A stretch of 64,000 bases of DNA, taken from assembly GCA_015056255.1 (NCBI GenBank), contig SVGP01000005.1:83519-147518 (forward strand), read 5' to 3'. Position 1 is the first letter of the stretch. Each line of letters begins with the position of its first letter. Below are positions 49,737 through 57,444 of the stretch, in pieces. Under the pieces are notes generated by a model. That model saw nothing but the letters and a program-made list of their open reading frames with translations, ran no database searches and was not told where the DNA came from. Both the position numbers and the translations under genes were made by a program. Source of the stretch: Clostridiales bacterium (lineage in GTDB: Bacteria > Bacillota > Clostridia > Christensenellales > Aristaeellaceae).

Positions 49737-49909
49737 GTATTGCATATAAGGGCCGGTTCGCAACAGCGGGGGGAATCCGACGTTTAACTCCGAACTTCGG
49801 GCGGATTGAATATTGGTCAAAGTGCGGCGGTCTAATAGGCAACGCCATAAGTACCGTTTCCAGCCTCCGTATTGTGAAACAAAGATTTATACAATACAAT
49901 AAAATAAAA

Positions 49910-49942
49910 CGCGCCTCCCTCCGGCATTGGAGAGAGGCGCGC
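49910..49942. terminator. Terminator of four-gene operon
   Basis: CGCGCCTCCCTCC pairs with GGAGAGAGGCGCG with one mismatch, with A-rich and T-rich flanks on the two sides. Confidence 0.85.
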
Positions 49943-49975
49943 TTTTTTGATTTCGGATGTTTGAACGCTTGCTTT

Positions 49976-50842
49976 CTATACGTGCAGAAGATTCATATAG
50001 CCCATTTCGTAGGGAAAGTCCGGTATACCGCCGGGCAGTAAGCGCTGAATGATTCCGGAAGCTACGCAGGAATCGAGGTTTTCAGGCGTTGCGCATTCCC
50101 ATATGTTTGCGCTCTGCGCGCCCAATTCCTTCATTACCTGCATGCGCATGGCCTTTTTAAGCTTTGGCGTTTCGGCGGCGCATTCCTTCAATTGAAGTAT
50201 ATTGTCCTCGTATTCGTATACGCAGTAGCCCGTAACCCTGTCGCCGTCCAGCGCAAGATACGTTCCGCCGCCGCATACGGCGTACTCCGTTAAAATCATC
50301 TGCCAGAGTGCTGCGTCTCTGACCACGTGCGCGTACTTTCCGAATTCGTTTTCATACAGCCGATTGAGCTGATGCACAAGGTGCATATCCGAAAGATTCA
50401 GGCATCTGATCGGCACGTCTTCGGTTTCTTCATAGTCTTCCTTCTGAAAGCACAGCGGAAACGCGGGCGAAAAGCCGATGGACTGCCATGGCTTTGTAGC
50501 CTTTAAATTGATAAAAGCCACGGCGTGAGAACAGCCCTTTTCGATAAGATCGTTCCGAAGGAAGGCGGCAACCTCCTTAACCAGCCCCCGGTTTTTCCAT
50601 CGTTTGTCCGAGGTGGCCGCATACAGAAGCCCAGTCGGGTACTCTTTGCCCTGCCATGCGATCTTCAGATCCACAATCTGTCCGGCGGCAGCCGCCTGAC
50701 CATCCTGCTCGTTGACGGCGGTGCGCTCCGGCTTCCAAAGCAAAGAGAAATAGAAGTCGTTATATTCGTCCGAATCGTGATACGTTTCCTCTGCCATGCG
50801 CCTGATTGCGGGTAAATCGGAAAGCGTTGCGTAGCGGACCAT
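49976..50842 (-). CDS. GNAT family N-acetyltransferase, last gene of operon
   Basis: This 288-residue protein has an N-terminal GNAT domain: YATLSDLPAIRRMAEETYHD, PTGLLYAATSDKRWKNRGLVKEVAAFLRNDLIEKG (acetyl-CoA loop region), and HAVAFINLKATKPWQSIGF. The second half resembles a degenerate second GNAT copy, as in Eis-like proteins (TYLALDGDRVTGYCVYEYEDN). The substrate is unknown. It lies 45 nt after the MFS fusion gene with a GGAGGG site and ends at the operon terminator, so it belongs to that operon. Confidence 0.8.
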   Translation of the reverse strand: MVRYATLSDLPAIRRMAEETYHDSDEYNDFYFSLLWKPERTAVNEQDGQAAAAGQIVDLKIAWQGKEYPTGLLYAATSDKRWKNRGLVKEVAAFLRNDLIEKGCSHAVAFINLKATKPWQSIGFSPAFPLCFQKEDYEETEDVPIRCLNLSDMHLVHQLNRLYENEFGKYAHVVRDAALWQMILTEYAVCGGGTYLALDGDRVTGYCVYEYEDNILQLKECAAETPKLKKAMRMQVMKELGAQSANIWECATPENLDSCVASGIIQRLLPGGIPDFPYEMGYMNLLHV

Positions 50843-50887
50843 GTCTCACCCTCCATATCGACTCGATTATAAAGAAATGCGGGGTTC

Positions 50888-53800
50888 TTACGCGTTTTTC
50901 TTCGCCTTTCCGCCGCTGAGAAGCGCAAACATCAGCATCAAAAGTACGAAAACGCCGGCGATGATACCGATGCCCTTCTGCGCGCCGAAGATCATGGCTG
51001 CGGCGAAGCAGTAGTGAGACGCGGCCTGCGCAAGACCATTTACAATGTTGCTGATGCCAAGCGCCGAGCCGGAACCGTAATTGACGGTTTCAGGGAGCTG
51101 AGAGTAATACACGTTCTGAACGGGCATGCAGAAGCTGTCCGCCACGGAGAAAATGACAATGCTGACAAAGAGCATTTCCGTCGAGGGCATAAGGGCGTAC
51201 AGCGCAAGCGCGGAAGCGACCATTAAGCCGCCGATCAGCAGGGTAAAGCGCGTCTTGAAGCGATTGACCATGAAATTGGTCAGCGCCGGGCCGACGTAGA
51301 TGGAAACCATCGCATATACGAACATGATACGGCTGATCGCTTCCTCGTTCATGCCGACCGCCGCGCCCTCCATGGGCAGGAAGTAATACACAAACGCATT
51401 GCAGATCAGATACGGCACGCCAAGGCACAGGAAGAAGGACCAGATTCTGCGGGAAGTGAAGAACTTCCAGACACTGCCCTTCGCCGTTTCGTCATCCTGA
51501 TTGGTGACTTTCGGCATATTGCGGTTTCGGAACATGAGCAGGATGTAGCCAAGCAGCAGTACGCCTACGCCCATTCCGGCCCAGTAAACGAAGCGATAGC
51601 CCATAAGCGCGGCGATTGAGCCGCCAATGATGATGCCGCAGTTGGTGCCGGCGTTAAGACCGACATTGGACATGGAAAAACCGCGTTCTACGTCCGCCTC
51701 GGAGCTCTGCGTGGCAATAAAGGTATCCGAAGCATTCAGAAGAAGACCCGCGCCAAAGCCTGTAACCGCCTTGGAGACGACGAACATTACAAGGTTTACA
51801 GACAGCGCCGCAAGCGCTTCGCCGCCCAGAAGCAGGAGCGTTCCGATTACCATCATCGGCACAAGTCCCGCTTTTTCGCTGAGCTTGCCGCCGACCAGCG
51901 CCGCCGCGCCGATGAACAGGAAGGTCATGGACGTGGCAATAGCAACGCCGACCTCCATGGGAATGCCCAATGTCGCAGTGTAAAGCTCGCGGGCGTACAG
52001 GGGGCTTATGACCAGCGCAAAGCTGTCCAGCAGATAGCAAAGGAAAATCAGCGGACGGCATGCGTCAACGTCCAGCGTCGCGATACTGTTTTTCGGCACG
52101 CGTTTTTGGAGAACATGGATAAAGAACATGACTTCCTTCAAAAGCAGCATGACCACCAACACGGTGATTACGACGCTGATGGCGATTTCCTGCATCAGCT
52201 TTCTGCTTTCCTGACGCAACGCGCGCTGATCGATACCCATCTCCAGAATGCCAACCACCTCGCCGGATGAGTTGGTGATGGGAACATTGGTATAGGTGTA
52301 TTCGCCGGAATAGTCCACAACGTTTACAAAGGAAAATACCTGATTGCTTTCATAAGCCGGCTGATACTCGGTTCCTTCATACGGGTAGTCGATGGGATAA
52401 AGCGCGCCGTACTGATCTTCGCTTGTATAGACATAGCAGATGCGCCCGTCGATCAGGCGAAGCACCGTGCGGTATACGCCCGCGTCCCATGCAGCTTCCT
52501 GGAAGGTATCCTCATCCATGGGGAACTGACCCTGATCGGCATATACAACGCTGTCAATCTGCCCGGAACCCGTGACCGGGGACAGCACGTCGGTCAGATA
52601 GCCGTAGGCTTCGCTCTGATAATCGTCCAAGCTGTCAATCTTTTCAAGCTCGTCGCCATCGATCAAATTGGCGGTAAGCGCCGCAATACCGGCAAGCTGA
52701 TCAACGGTAAGCGAAGTATAGCGTTCGTTGGTGCTGGAGTTGTAGCGAGTCATAACCAACACGGTAACCACGGCAATGACCACCACAAGAAGGATGTTGG
52801 TGGTCAGCTTTTCAAGACCAATCTTGCGGTAGGCATGAACCAGCGCCGCAACGCCTGCGGCCAGAAGGCTCAGCCCCAAAATCGCAACGCACACCCACCA
52901 AAGCCAGATACCCAAAGAGGTAATGGCATCGTAGGTGAATTCAACCGGCAGAATTTCAACCTGTCCGTCGGTCGCAAGCTGCATGGCGAAGCTGCGCGTG
53001 ATCATACCCAGATTTCCGTCGGAAAGGTCGGTCAGCCAATAAGCAAGCGCGCTGTATTCCACCGTCAATTCCACATCGTCCATAGAAAGCACCACAGTGA
53101 ACGCGCCGTCTTCATACTTATAGATCATGCGCGTGCCGATATCGGATACATACAGCGCTTCATCCAGTACCGTCAGAGCATAAGGCACACTGAATGCGGG
53201 CGCTTCGGGCGCTTCGGGATAAGGCAGGGGTTCGTGCGCTCCGTTTTCCACAGCGTGGAAAACACCGCCAAGTTTATCGGCAAAATATACCTCTTCCGTT
53301 TGCGGACATACGGCAAAGGCCAAAAGAAACCGATCCGCCTGCTCGTAAGGATAGACTTTCATTTCCTCCGCCGTTCCGTCCATATTCAGACGGGTCAGAC
53401 AGAAGGAATCGGCATTTTTCTTAACAAAATAGAATGCGCCGTCATAATATTTAAAGCCGAGCATGCCCGCATTATATACGGGACGATCGCCCTCTTCAAA
53501 GGTTTCTTCGTATAAAGTAGCTTCGTGCCAGCCGTTTTCGCGGTATTGCTCCACCGACATCCGAACAATGCGGTTATCGTCCGCAAAATCATAACTGGTT
53601 GCATACAGCATGCCGTCCGGCGTGGTTTGAAGCGCGCGCAGCGCCGCATCGGAGCTTGTATCCCACAGATACTCGCCGTTTTCCGTAAAAGCAATAATAC
53701 GGATGCCGCCGCTTTCGATCGCATAGTAATTTCCAGTGTTCGGATTGCGCGTTATGAAAGAAAACGATTCTCCGGCAACGCCGCTCTCCCAGGGCAAATT

Positions 53801-53917
53801 ACCCGCGTTTTTCCAGTTGAGCCCGACATAGCACAGCATCACCAAAGCCAAAATGACTGCGATGAACACCAAAAAACCTTTTTTACGGCCTGAAGGTTTT
53901 AATTCTGCTGTCTGCAT
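50888..53917 (-). CDS. Beta-propeller / Cache-like sensor / MFS transporter fusion, 1009 aa
   Basis: One membrane helix (residues 13-33) anchors an extracellular domain (about 45-330) with repeating strands typical of a beta-propeller (NTGNYYAIESGGIRIIAFTENG, ALYVSDIGTRMIYKYEDG). Two helices follow (about 334-361 and 374-391), then a second extracellular domain (392-575) of Cache type with LTANLIDGDELEKIDSLDDY. After a helix (576-598), residues 615-1004 form a major facilitator transporter with about 12 helices (LFIGAAALVGGKLSEKAG is the loop 2-3 motif). A standalone MFS protein is about 400 residues. The function is probably sensing coupled to transport. It is the third gene of the operon, with a 29-nt gap. 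Confidence 0.8.
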   Translation of the reverse strand: MQTAELKPSGRKKGFLVFIAVILALVMLCYVGLNWKNAGNLPWESGVAGESFSFITRNPNTGNYYAIESGGIRIIAFTENGEYLWDTSSDAALRALQTTPDGMLYATSYDFADDNRIVRMSVEQYRENGWHEATLYEETFEEGDRPVYNAGMLGFKYYDGAFYFVKKNADSFCLTRLNMDGTAEEMKVYPYEQADRFLLAFAVCPQTEEVYFADKLGGVFHAVENGAHEPLPYPEAPEAPAFSVPYALTVLDEALYVSDIGTRMIYKYEDGAFTVVLSMDDVELTVEYSALAYWLTDLSDGNLGMITRSFAMQLATDGQVEILPVEFTYDAITSLGIWLWWVCVAILGLSLLAAGVAALVHAYRKIGLEKLTTNILLVVVIAVVTVLVMTRYNSSTNERYTSLTVDQLAGIAALTANLIDGDELEKIDSLDDYQSEAYGYLTDVLSPVTGSGQIDSVVYADQGQFPMDEDTFQEAAWDAGVYRTVLRLIDGRICYVYTSEDQYGALYPIDYPYEGTEYQPAYESNQVFSFVNVVDYSGEYTYTNVPITNSSGEVVGILEMGIDQRALRQESRKLMQEIAISVVITVLVVMLLLKEVMFFIHVLQKRVPKNSIATLDVDACRPLIFLCYLLDSFALVISPLYARELYTATLGIPMEVGVAIATSMTFLFIGAAALVGGKLSEKAGLVPMMVIGTLLLLGGEALAALSVNLVMFVVSKAVTGFGAGLLLNASDTFIATQSSEADVERGFSMSNVGLNAGTNCGIIIGGSIAALMGYRFVYWAGMGVGVLLLGYILLMFRNRNMPKVTNQDDETAKGSVWKFFTSRRIWSFFLCLGVPYLICNAFVYYFLPMEGAAVGMNEEAISRIMFVYAMVSIYVGPALTNFMVNRFKTRFTLLIGGLMVASALALYALMPSTEMLFVSIVIFSVADSFCMPVQNVYYSQLPETVNYGSGSALGISNIVNGLAQAASHYCFAAAMIFGAQKGIGIIAGVFVLLMLMFALLSGGKAKKNA

Positions 53918-53946
53918 ATCCTTCTCTCCTTGCTGCTTTCGTCTCT

Positions 53947-54924
53947 TTACTCATGCTGTGGAAACAAAACGATATATTTGGGCTGCATTCTGCTAGGATG
54001 CATCGACTGCTTGTGACGCCGAAGCCGCTCAATTCCCATGTCTTCTTCCAGATTCATGTATGTATAGGCGGGCAGAACCTCGTCGGCAACCAGAGCGTAT
54101 GAGGTTTCATCGGCTCCCGTTTCGCGGCTGATCGAACAAAACGTGATTACATCCAGCATATCCGGCGACATGCGCCCCAAAAGAATAACCGTCTGCGCGC
54201 ATCCGTCCACACGGATCAGATAGCCAAACCCGTCCAGCTCGCTCAAGTGAGCCAGCACCCGCTCGCTTATGCGTTTCGGACAGCGGTATCCGCAATCCCC
54301 GCACTGGCGCAGTATGCACCATTGCGTCAGAACGGACGAGCATTCTTTCAGATTTTCCGCGCATATCGGCTCTGCTGTTACCTGATGATGCCTCAGGAAA
54401 TACCTGTACTTCCGGCGGCGGTTTGAATTATGGCTGCCTTCAAAGTCCCTCAGCGCTTCAAATTCGAAGATATAGTCCATTTCCTCCGGAGGATCGATGA
54501 TGACGGTCTGGCGGGACAAATTTCTGAACCATTCCGTTTCCGTCGTGGAAACGTATTCAAACCGCATCGGAAGATTTAATTTCTCAAATATCCCTCGGAA
54601 CACCTCCACTGCCGCCGAAAAACGCTCCGGGGAATACCCGCAAAGCAACGGCGGGTAGGCACAAAGCAGATTCTGCGGATTCAGGAAAAGGAGGAACAGG
54701 CAATTCTCCTCCCGATCCTCCATGCAGTAGATGTGATCCTCCTGCGCATAGGCGTACTGGCTCAAAAGGCTTCGGCAGGAAATCTCCGTTTCCGGCTCGT
54801 ATTTCAGATACACGTCGCGATGCCGAAGATCGAACTGTTCAAAGCGGCAGCCCATTTTTGCCAAATCGTCCAGATAATCGGCCATGATCTTCCGCCGCTT
54901 TTCGTAATACCCTTCGTCCAACAT
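53947..54924 (-). CDS. DUF2156 (phosphatidylglycerol lysyltransferase C-terminal-like) protein
   Basis: This 325-residue cytosolic protein resembles the DUF2156/LPG-synthase C-terminal fold, a tandem GNAT-like domain that transfers amino acids from charged tRNA to membrane lipids or peptides in MprF proteins. The segment GSHNSNRRRKYRYFLRHHQV matches the conserved K/R-x-R-x-x-x-N-K region, and ALVADEVLPAYTYMNLEEDMGIERLRRHKQSMHPSRMQPKY matches the N-L-x-E-D-x-G-x-x-G/R-L-R C-terminal block. A helical N-terminus contains several cysteines (CGDCGYRC). It lies 6 nt after the phosphatase gene, so it is part of the operon. Confidence 0.78.
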   Translation of the reverse strand: MLDEGYYEKRRKIMADYLDDLAKMGCRFEQFDLRHRDVYLKYEPETEISCRSLLSQYAYAQEDHIYCMEDREENCLFLLFLNPQNLLCAYPPLLCGYSPERFSAAVEVFRGIFEKLNLPMRFEYVSTTETEWFRNLSRQTVIIDPPEEMDYIFEFEALRDFEGSHNSNRRRKYRYFLRHHQVTAEPICAENLKECSSVLTQWCILRQCGDCGYRCPKRISERVLAHLSELDGFGYLIRVDGCAQTVILLGRMSPDMLDVITFCSISRETGADETSYALVADEVLPAYTYMNLEEDMGIERLRRHKQSMHPSRMQPKYIVLFPQHE

Positions 54925-54930
54925 ACTTGA

Positions 54931-56655
54931 TTACTCTTCCTCCGGCTTATAGTGGATGGCAAGCATCGTAATGTCATCCGCCTGCGGCGCGCCGTTTGCA
55001 AATACCGACAGGTCCTCGTGAATGCCCGTCAGCATATTTTCAAGGTTGCCTTTCCAGTGCCTTTCAAGAGACTTGTAAATTCTGTCCTTTCCATACAGTT
55101 CTTTTTCCGGATTATCGGCTTCGGAAACGCCGTCGGTATAGAAATACATCATATCGCCCGGAGACAGCTGCGCTTCAATCGTGCGGTAACGGATGCCCTC
55201 CATGCCGCCCATGACAAGACCGCGCTTGGTCTTGATTTCGTCGATCGCTCCCTCGCGGTTTATGCGGATGGGGCAGCCGTGACCCGCGTCCACAACCTGC
55301 ATCTGCCCAGTGCGAAGGTCGATCAGGGCGCAGAGCACGGTGACAAACATGCCCTCCTCATTACCCTCGCACAGGCTGTTGTTCGCATCGATAAACGCAT
55401 CCGCGAGCGAATTTCCGCGCAGCATATTGTCGCGAATGACGGATTTTGCCATCATCATGAAAAGCGCCGCAGGAACGCCTTTTCCGGAAACGTCGCCGAT
55501 AACCATGCACAGATGATCGTCGTCCAGCATGAAAAAGTCGTAAAAGTCGCCGCCGACCTCCTTGGCCGGGTTCATCGTGCCGTACAGTCTAAAGTCGCCC
55601 GGATTGGGCGCAACGTCGAACTTGTGCGGCAGAACGCTGTCCTGAATCTTCGTTGCAACGCTGAGCTCCGCAGCAATGCGCTCGCGCTCATTGGTGAGGC
55701 TGGTAACGTCGCTGATGTACTGGGCAATGTCCACAGACATCTTGTTGAACGCCTCGGCCAGACTCTGCAATTCATCTCGCGTGTTGATTTGAACAAGCTT
55801 GGAAACCGCGCCGCTTCCGTTGATATAGTTGTTGCTGACAAAGTTGTGTGCGCTGTCCACCAGCATCTGAAGGGGGCGGATCATATTGCGGCGCACATAC
55901 AGAGAAAACAGCACGCTGACAATCAGGATAACGCCGATTACGATTGCGGCCAGAATGACGATGATGCGGTTAAGCTCGTCATACACCTGTTCAACCGCAA
56001 CGTCCGCGCCGATCACCGCAACATATTCGCCGCGGCTGTTGACCAACGGCACATACGCCGAAGCCAGCGCGCCAAATTCGCCCTCCGCCAGATTCAGATC
56101 CAGATTAGGCTCAAGCGTTTCGATTACGTTGCGCATAATCGGAACAGACGCGTCCTCCTCCAGAGAATACCCTTCATCCATCTCCCAGTTGTAAATAACC
56201 TCGATCGCTTCCGGATTTTCGGGCATTTCAAAAACCACGCCCTCCTCCGGAACGGAAATATCGAACACATAGGAAGCCTTGCGCCCCTCAAAATCCGGAA
56301 CATAGGCATAGATGTAGGTCAGGTCGTTGTAAATCAAAAGATCCTGAAGTTCCCTGTACATCTCAAAGTATTCTTCGTCACCCAGGCCGGTTTCCAGATA
56401 CTTTTCCACCTTATCGCCGTCAATCAGGGTAGCCGCCATTTGCGCGCTGGCGCTTACGATGCGGCGGTATTTTTCCATGTTCGCATCCCGATAGGAAAAA
56501 TACGTAACGCTAAACATCGATATGGACAAAGCCAGCGCCAACAGCAAAATGCCGATGGTGAACTTGATATTCAGATTCGGCGGCCAAATGCCGAACGGAT
56601 GCTTTTTTTTACAGGTCTGTTTTTGCGTACAGGATTTCCCTTCTTCAGGTAGCAT
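54931..56655 (-). CDS. Membrane SpoIIE-type (PPM) serine/threonine phosphatase with sensor and HAMP domains
   Basis: This 574-residue protein has a helix at 33-54, an extracellular Cache-like domain at about 60-228 (AATLIDGDKVEKYLETGLGD), a helix at 230-253, a HAMP linker to about 315 and a PPM/SpoIIE phosphatase domain from 340. Metal ligands are D370 and D373 in GGDFYDFF, D388 in VIGDVSGKG and later aspartates in YTDGVSEA and ADDITMLA. It should dephosphorylate a serine on an anti-sigma antagonist in response to an outside signal; no such partner is nearby. It is the first gene of the operon. Confidence 0.92.
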   Translation of the reverse strand: MLPEEGKSCTQKQTCKKKHPFGIWPPNLNIKFTIGILLLALALSISMFSVTYFSYRDANMEKYRRIVSASAQMAATLIDGDKVEKYLETGLGDEEYFEMYRELQDLLIYNDLTYIYAYVPDFEGRKASYVFDISVPEEGVVFEMPENPEAIEVIYNWEMDEGYSLEEDASVPIMRNVIETLEPNLDLNLAEGEFGALASAYVPLVNSRGEYVAVIGADVAVEQVYDELNRIIVILAAIVIGVILIVSVLFSLYVRRNMIRPLQMLVDSAHNFVSNNYINGSGAVSKLVQINTRDELQSLAEAFNKMSVDIAQYISDVTSLTNERERIAAELSVATKIQDSVLPHKFDVAPNPGDFRLYGTMNPAKEVGGDFYDFFMLDDDHLCMVIGDVSGKGVPAALFMMMAKSVIRDNMLRGNSLADAFIDANNSLCEGNEEGMFVTVLCALIDLRTGQMQVVDAGHGCPIRINREGAIDEIKTKRGLVMGGMEGIRYRTIEAQLSPGDMMYFYTDGVSEADNPEKELYGKDRIYKSLERHWKGNLENMLTGIHEDLSVFANGAPQADDITMLAIHYKPEEE

Positions 56656-56812
56656 AACAAAACTCCCTTCGCATTTTTCTGATCCGATTGGATAATCGCT
56701 TTTTCGTGTTCCCGTTCAATTGTAAACAAAATGCACATCATCGGCTTTTTCCGTTTTTTATCCAGCCAATCATATGTTCATGTTATTAAACTGTATGCTA
56801 TGCTCTCATTAT

Positions 56813-56841
56813 ATTATATTTCATTTCTGTAACAGCGTCAA
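56813..56841 (-). promoter_or_regulatory. Promoter of the four-gene operon
   Basis: On the minus strand: TTGACG (56836-56841), a 17-nt spacer, TATAAT (56813-56818). Transcription would start about 150 nt before the phosphatase gene. The -35 box overlaps the start of the gene remnant on the other strand. Confidence 0.72.
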
Positions 56842-56991
56842 GTTATTTGTCGGGCATCGGCCTGGGCGAACACAGGCTTCGTGATTTCCGGAGCCTTGGC
56901 AGCCATCTTTGCGGTTTCCATCTTCATAGAGAAAACAGAAGAACAGTTTATAAAGGTACTTTCGCAGAATGGCAAATCATTTACCGCTTAA
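56833..56991 (+). pseudogene. C-terminal remnant of a membrane transport protein
   Basis: The plus-strand frame reads ANTGFVISGALAAIFAVSIF, then IEKTEEQFIKVLSQNGKSFTA and a stop. This is one membrane helix followed by a polar tail, as at the C-terminus of MFS or similar transporters. No start codon or upstream coding sequence is present. It looks like the decayed end of a larger gene. Confidence 0.5.
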
Positions 56992-57006
56992 TGTCTGATG
57001 TATCAA

Positions 57007-57036
57007 ATAAGGGAACCACCCTTTTCAGAGTGATTC
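57007..57036 (-). terminator. Terminator after double-glycine peptide gene
   Basis: GGGAACCAC and GTGATTCCC pair with one mismatch. On the minus strand TTATTT follows, which fits termination of the peptide gene before the operon promoter. Confidence 0.65.
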
Positions 57037-57095
57037 CCTCAAAAAAACCTTGATTGATCCGGATTTTTTCTTGCAAAAACTGCGCTTCAACAGGC

Positions 57096-57320
57096 CTAAA
57101 AACCATTTTTTGACGGCAAACGATCATTTGATTTATTAAAGCTGGTATTCTCCTCCAACGCGTTGCCAAATTTCGAACCAAAGGGCTTTGAATTCCCTGA
57201 AATTGAATTTCCTGAAATCGTCGGTATGTTCAGGCCACCGGTGACCTGACTTAACTGTTCATCGCCTAATTCTTCGATCTCATTTTGCATAGGAACAACA
57301 GGCTTTTTCTTGTTATCCAT
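57096..57320 (-). CDS. Double-glycine leader peptide with Asn/Ser-rich core
   Basis: This 74-residue peptide has a leader ending IEELGDEQLSQVTGG, a textbook double-glycine bacteriocin-type leader (E-L-x-D-E-Q-L-x-x-V-x-G-G) recognised by peptidase-containing exporters. The core of about 43 residues starts LNIPTISGNSISGNSKPFGS, with a tandem ISGNS repeat, has no cysteine, is rich in N, S and G, and ends LPSKNGF. GGAGG lies 10 nt before the ATG. An inverted repeat, TTTCACGGATTTGTGAAA (57379-57396), lies upstream as a possible operator. No modifying enzyme or exporter is adjacent. Confidence 0.68.
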   Translation of the reverse strand: MDNKKKPVVPMQNEIEELGDEQLSQVTGGLNIPTISGNSISGNSKPFGSKFGNALEENTSFNKSNDRLPSKNGF

Positions 57321-57444
57321 TGCAGGAAGCCTCCTTTATTGCAAATCTGTATTCATATACGCTGAATATAGAAAAGTATTTCACGGATTTGTGAAAGATT
57401 TTGCCGATCCGGCGCATTATAATTCTAAATCGGCAAAAAGGCGT

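Larger units (their letters stand above)
49569..49975. other. Intergenic region, 407 bp
   Basis: It contains the leader and promoter of the zinc-ribbon peptide gene and the terminator of the four-gene operon at 49910-49942. Nothing else is recognised. Confidence 0.6.
56656..57095. other. Intergenic region, 440 bp, with operon leader, promoter and gene remnant
   Basis: It contains the 150-nt leader and promoter of the phosphatase operon, a fragment of a membrane protein gene (56833-56991) and a hairpin at 57007-57036. No intact gene is seen. Confidence 0.6.

Noticed and set aside
49569..49820. N-terminal extension of the zinc-ribbon peptide to about 150 residues
   Set aside because: The internal ATG at 49568 has a strong AAAGGAG site and begins a typical leader. 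The upstream frame overlaps the promoter and has no domain character.
54952..56652. Open frame of about 566 codons on the plus strand
   Set aside because: It is exactly antisense to the SpoIIE-type phosphatase gene, rich in H, R and V as expected of a shadow frame, with no promoter or ribosome binding site.
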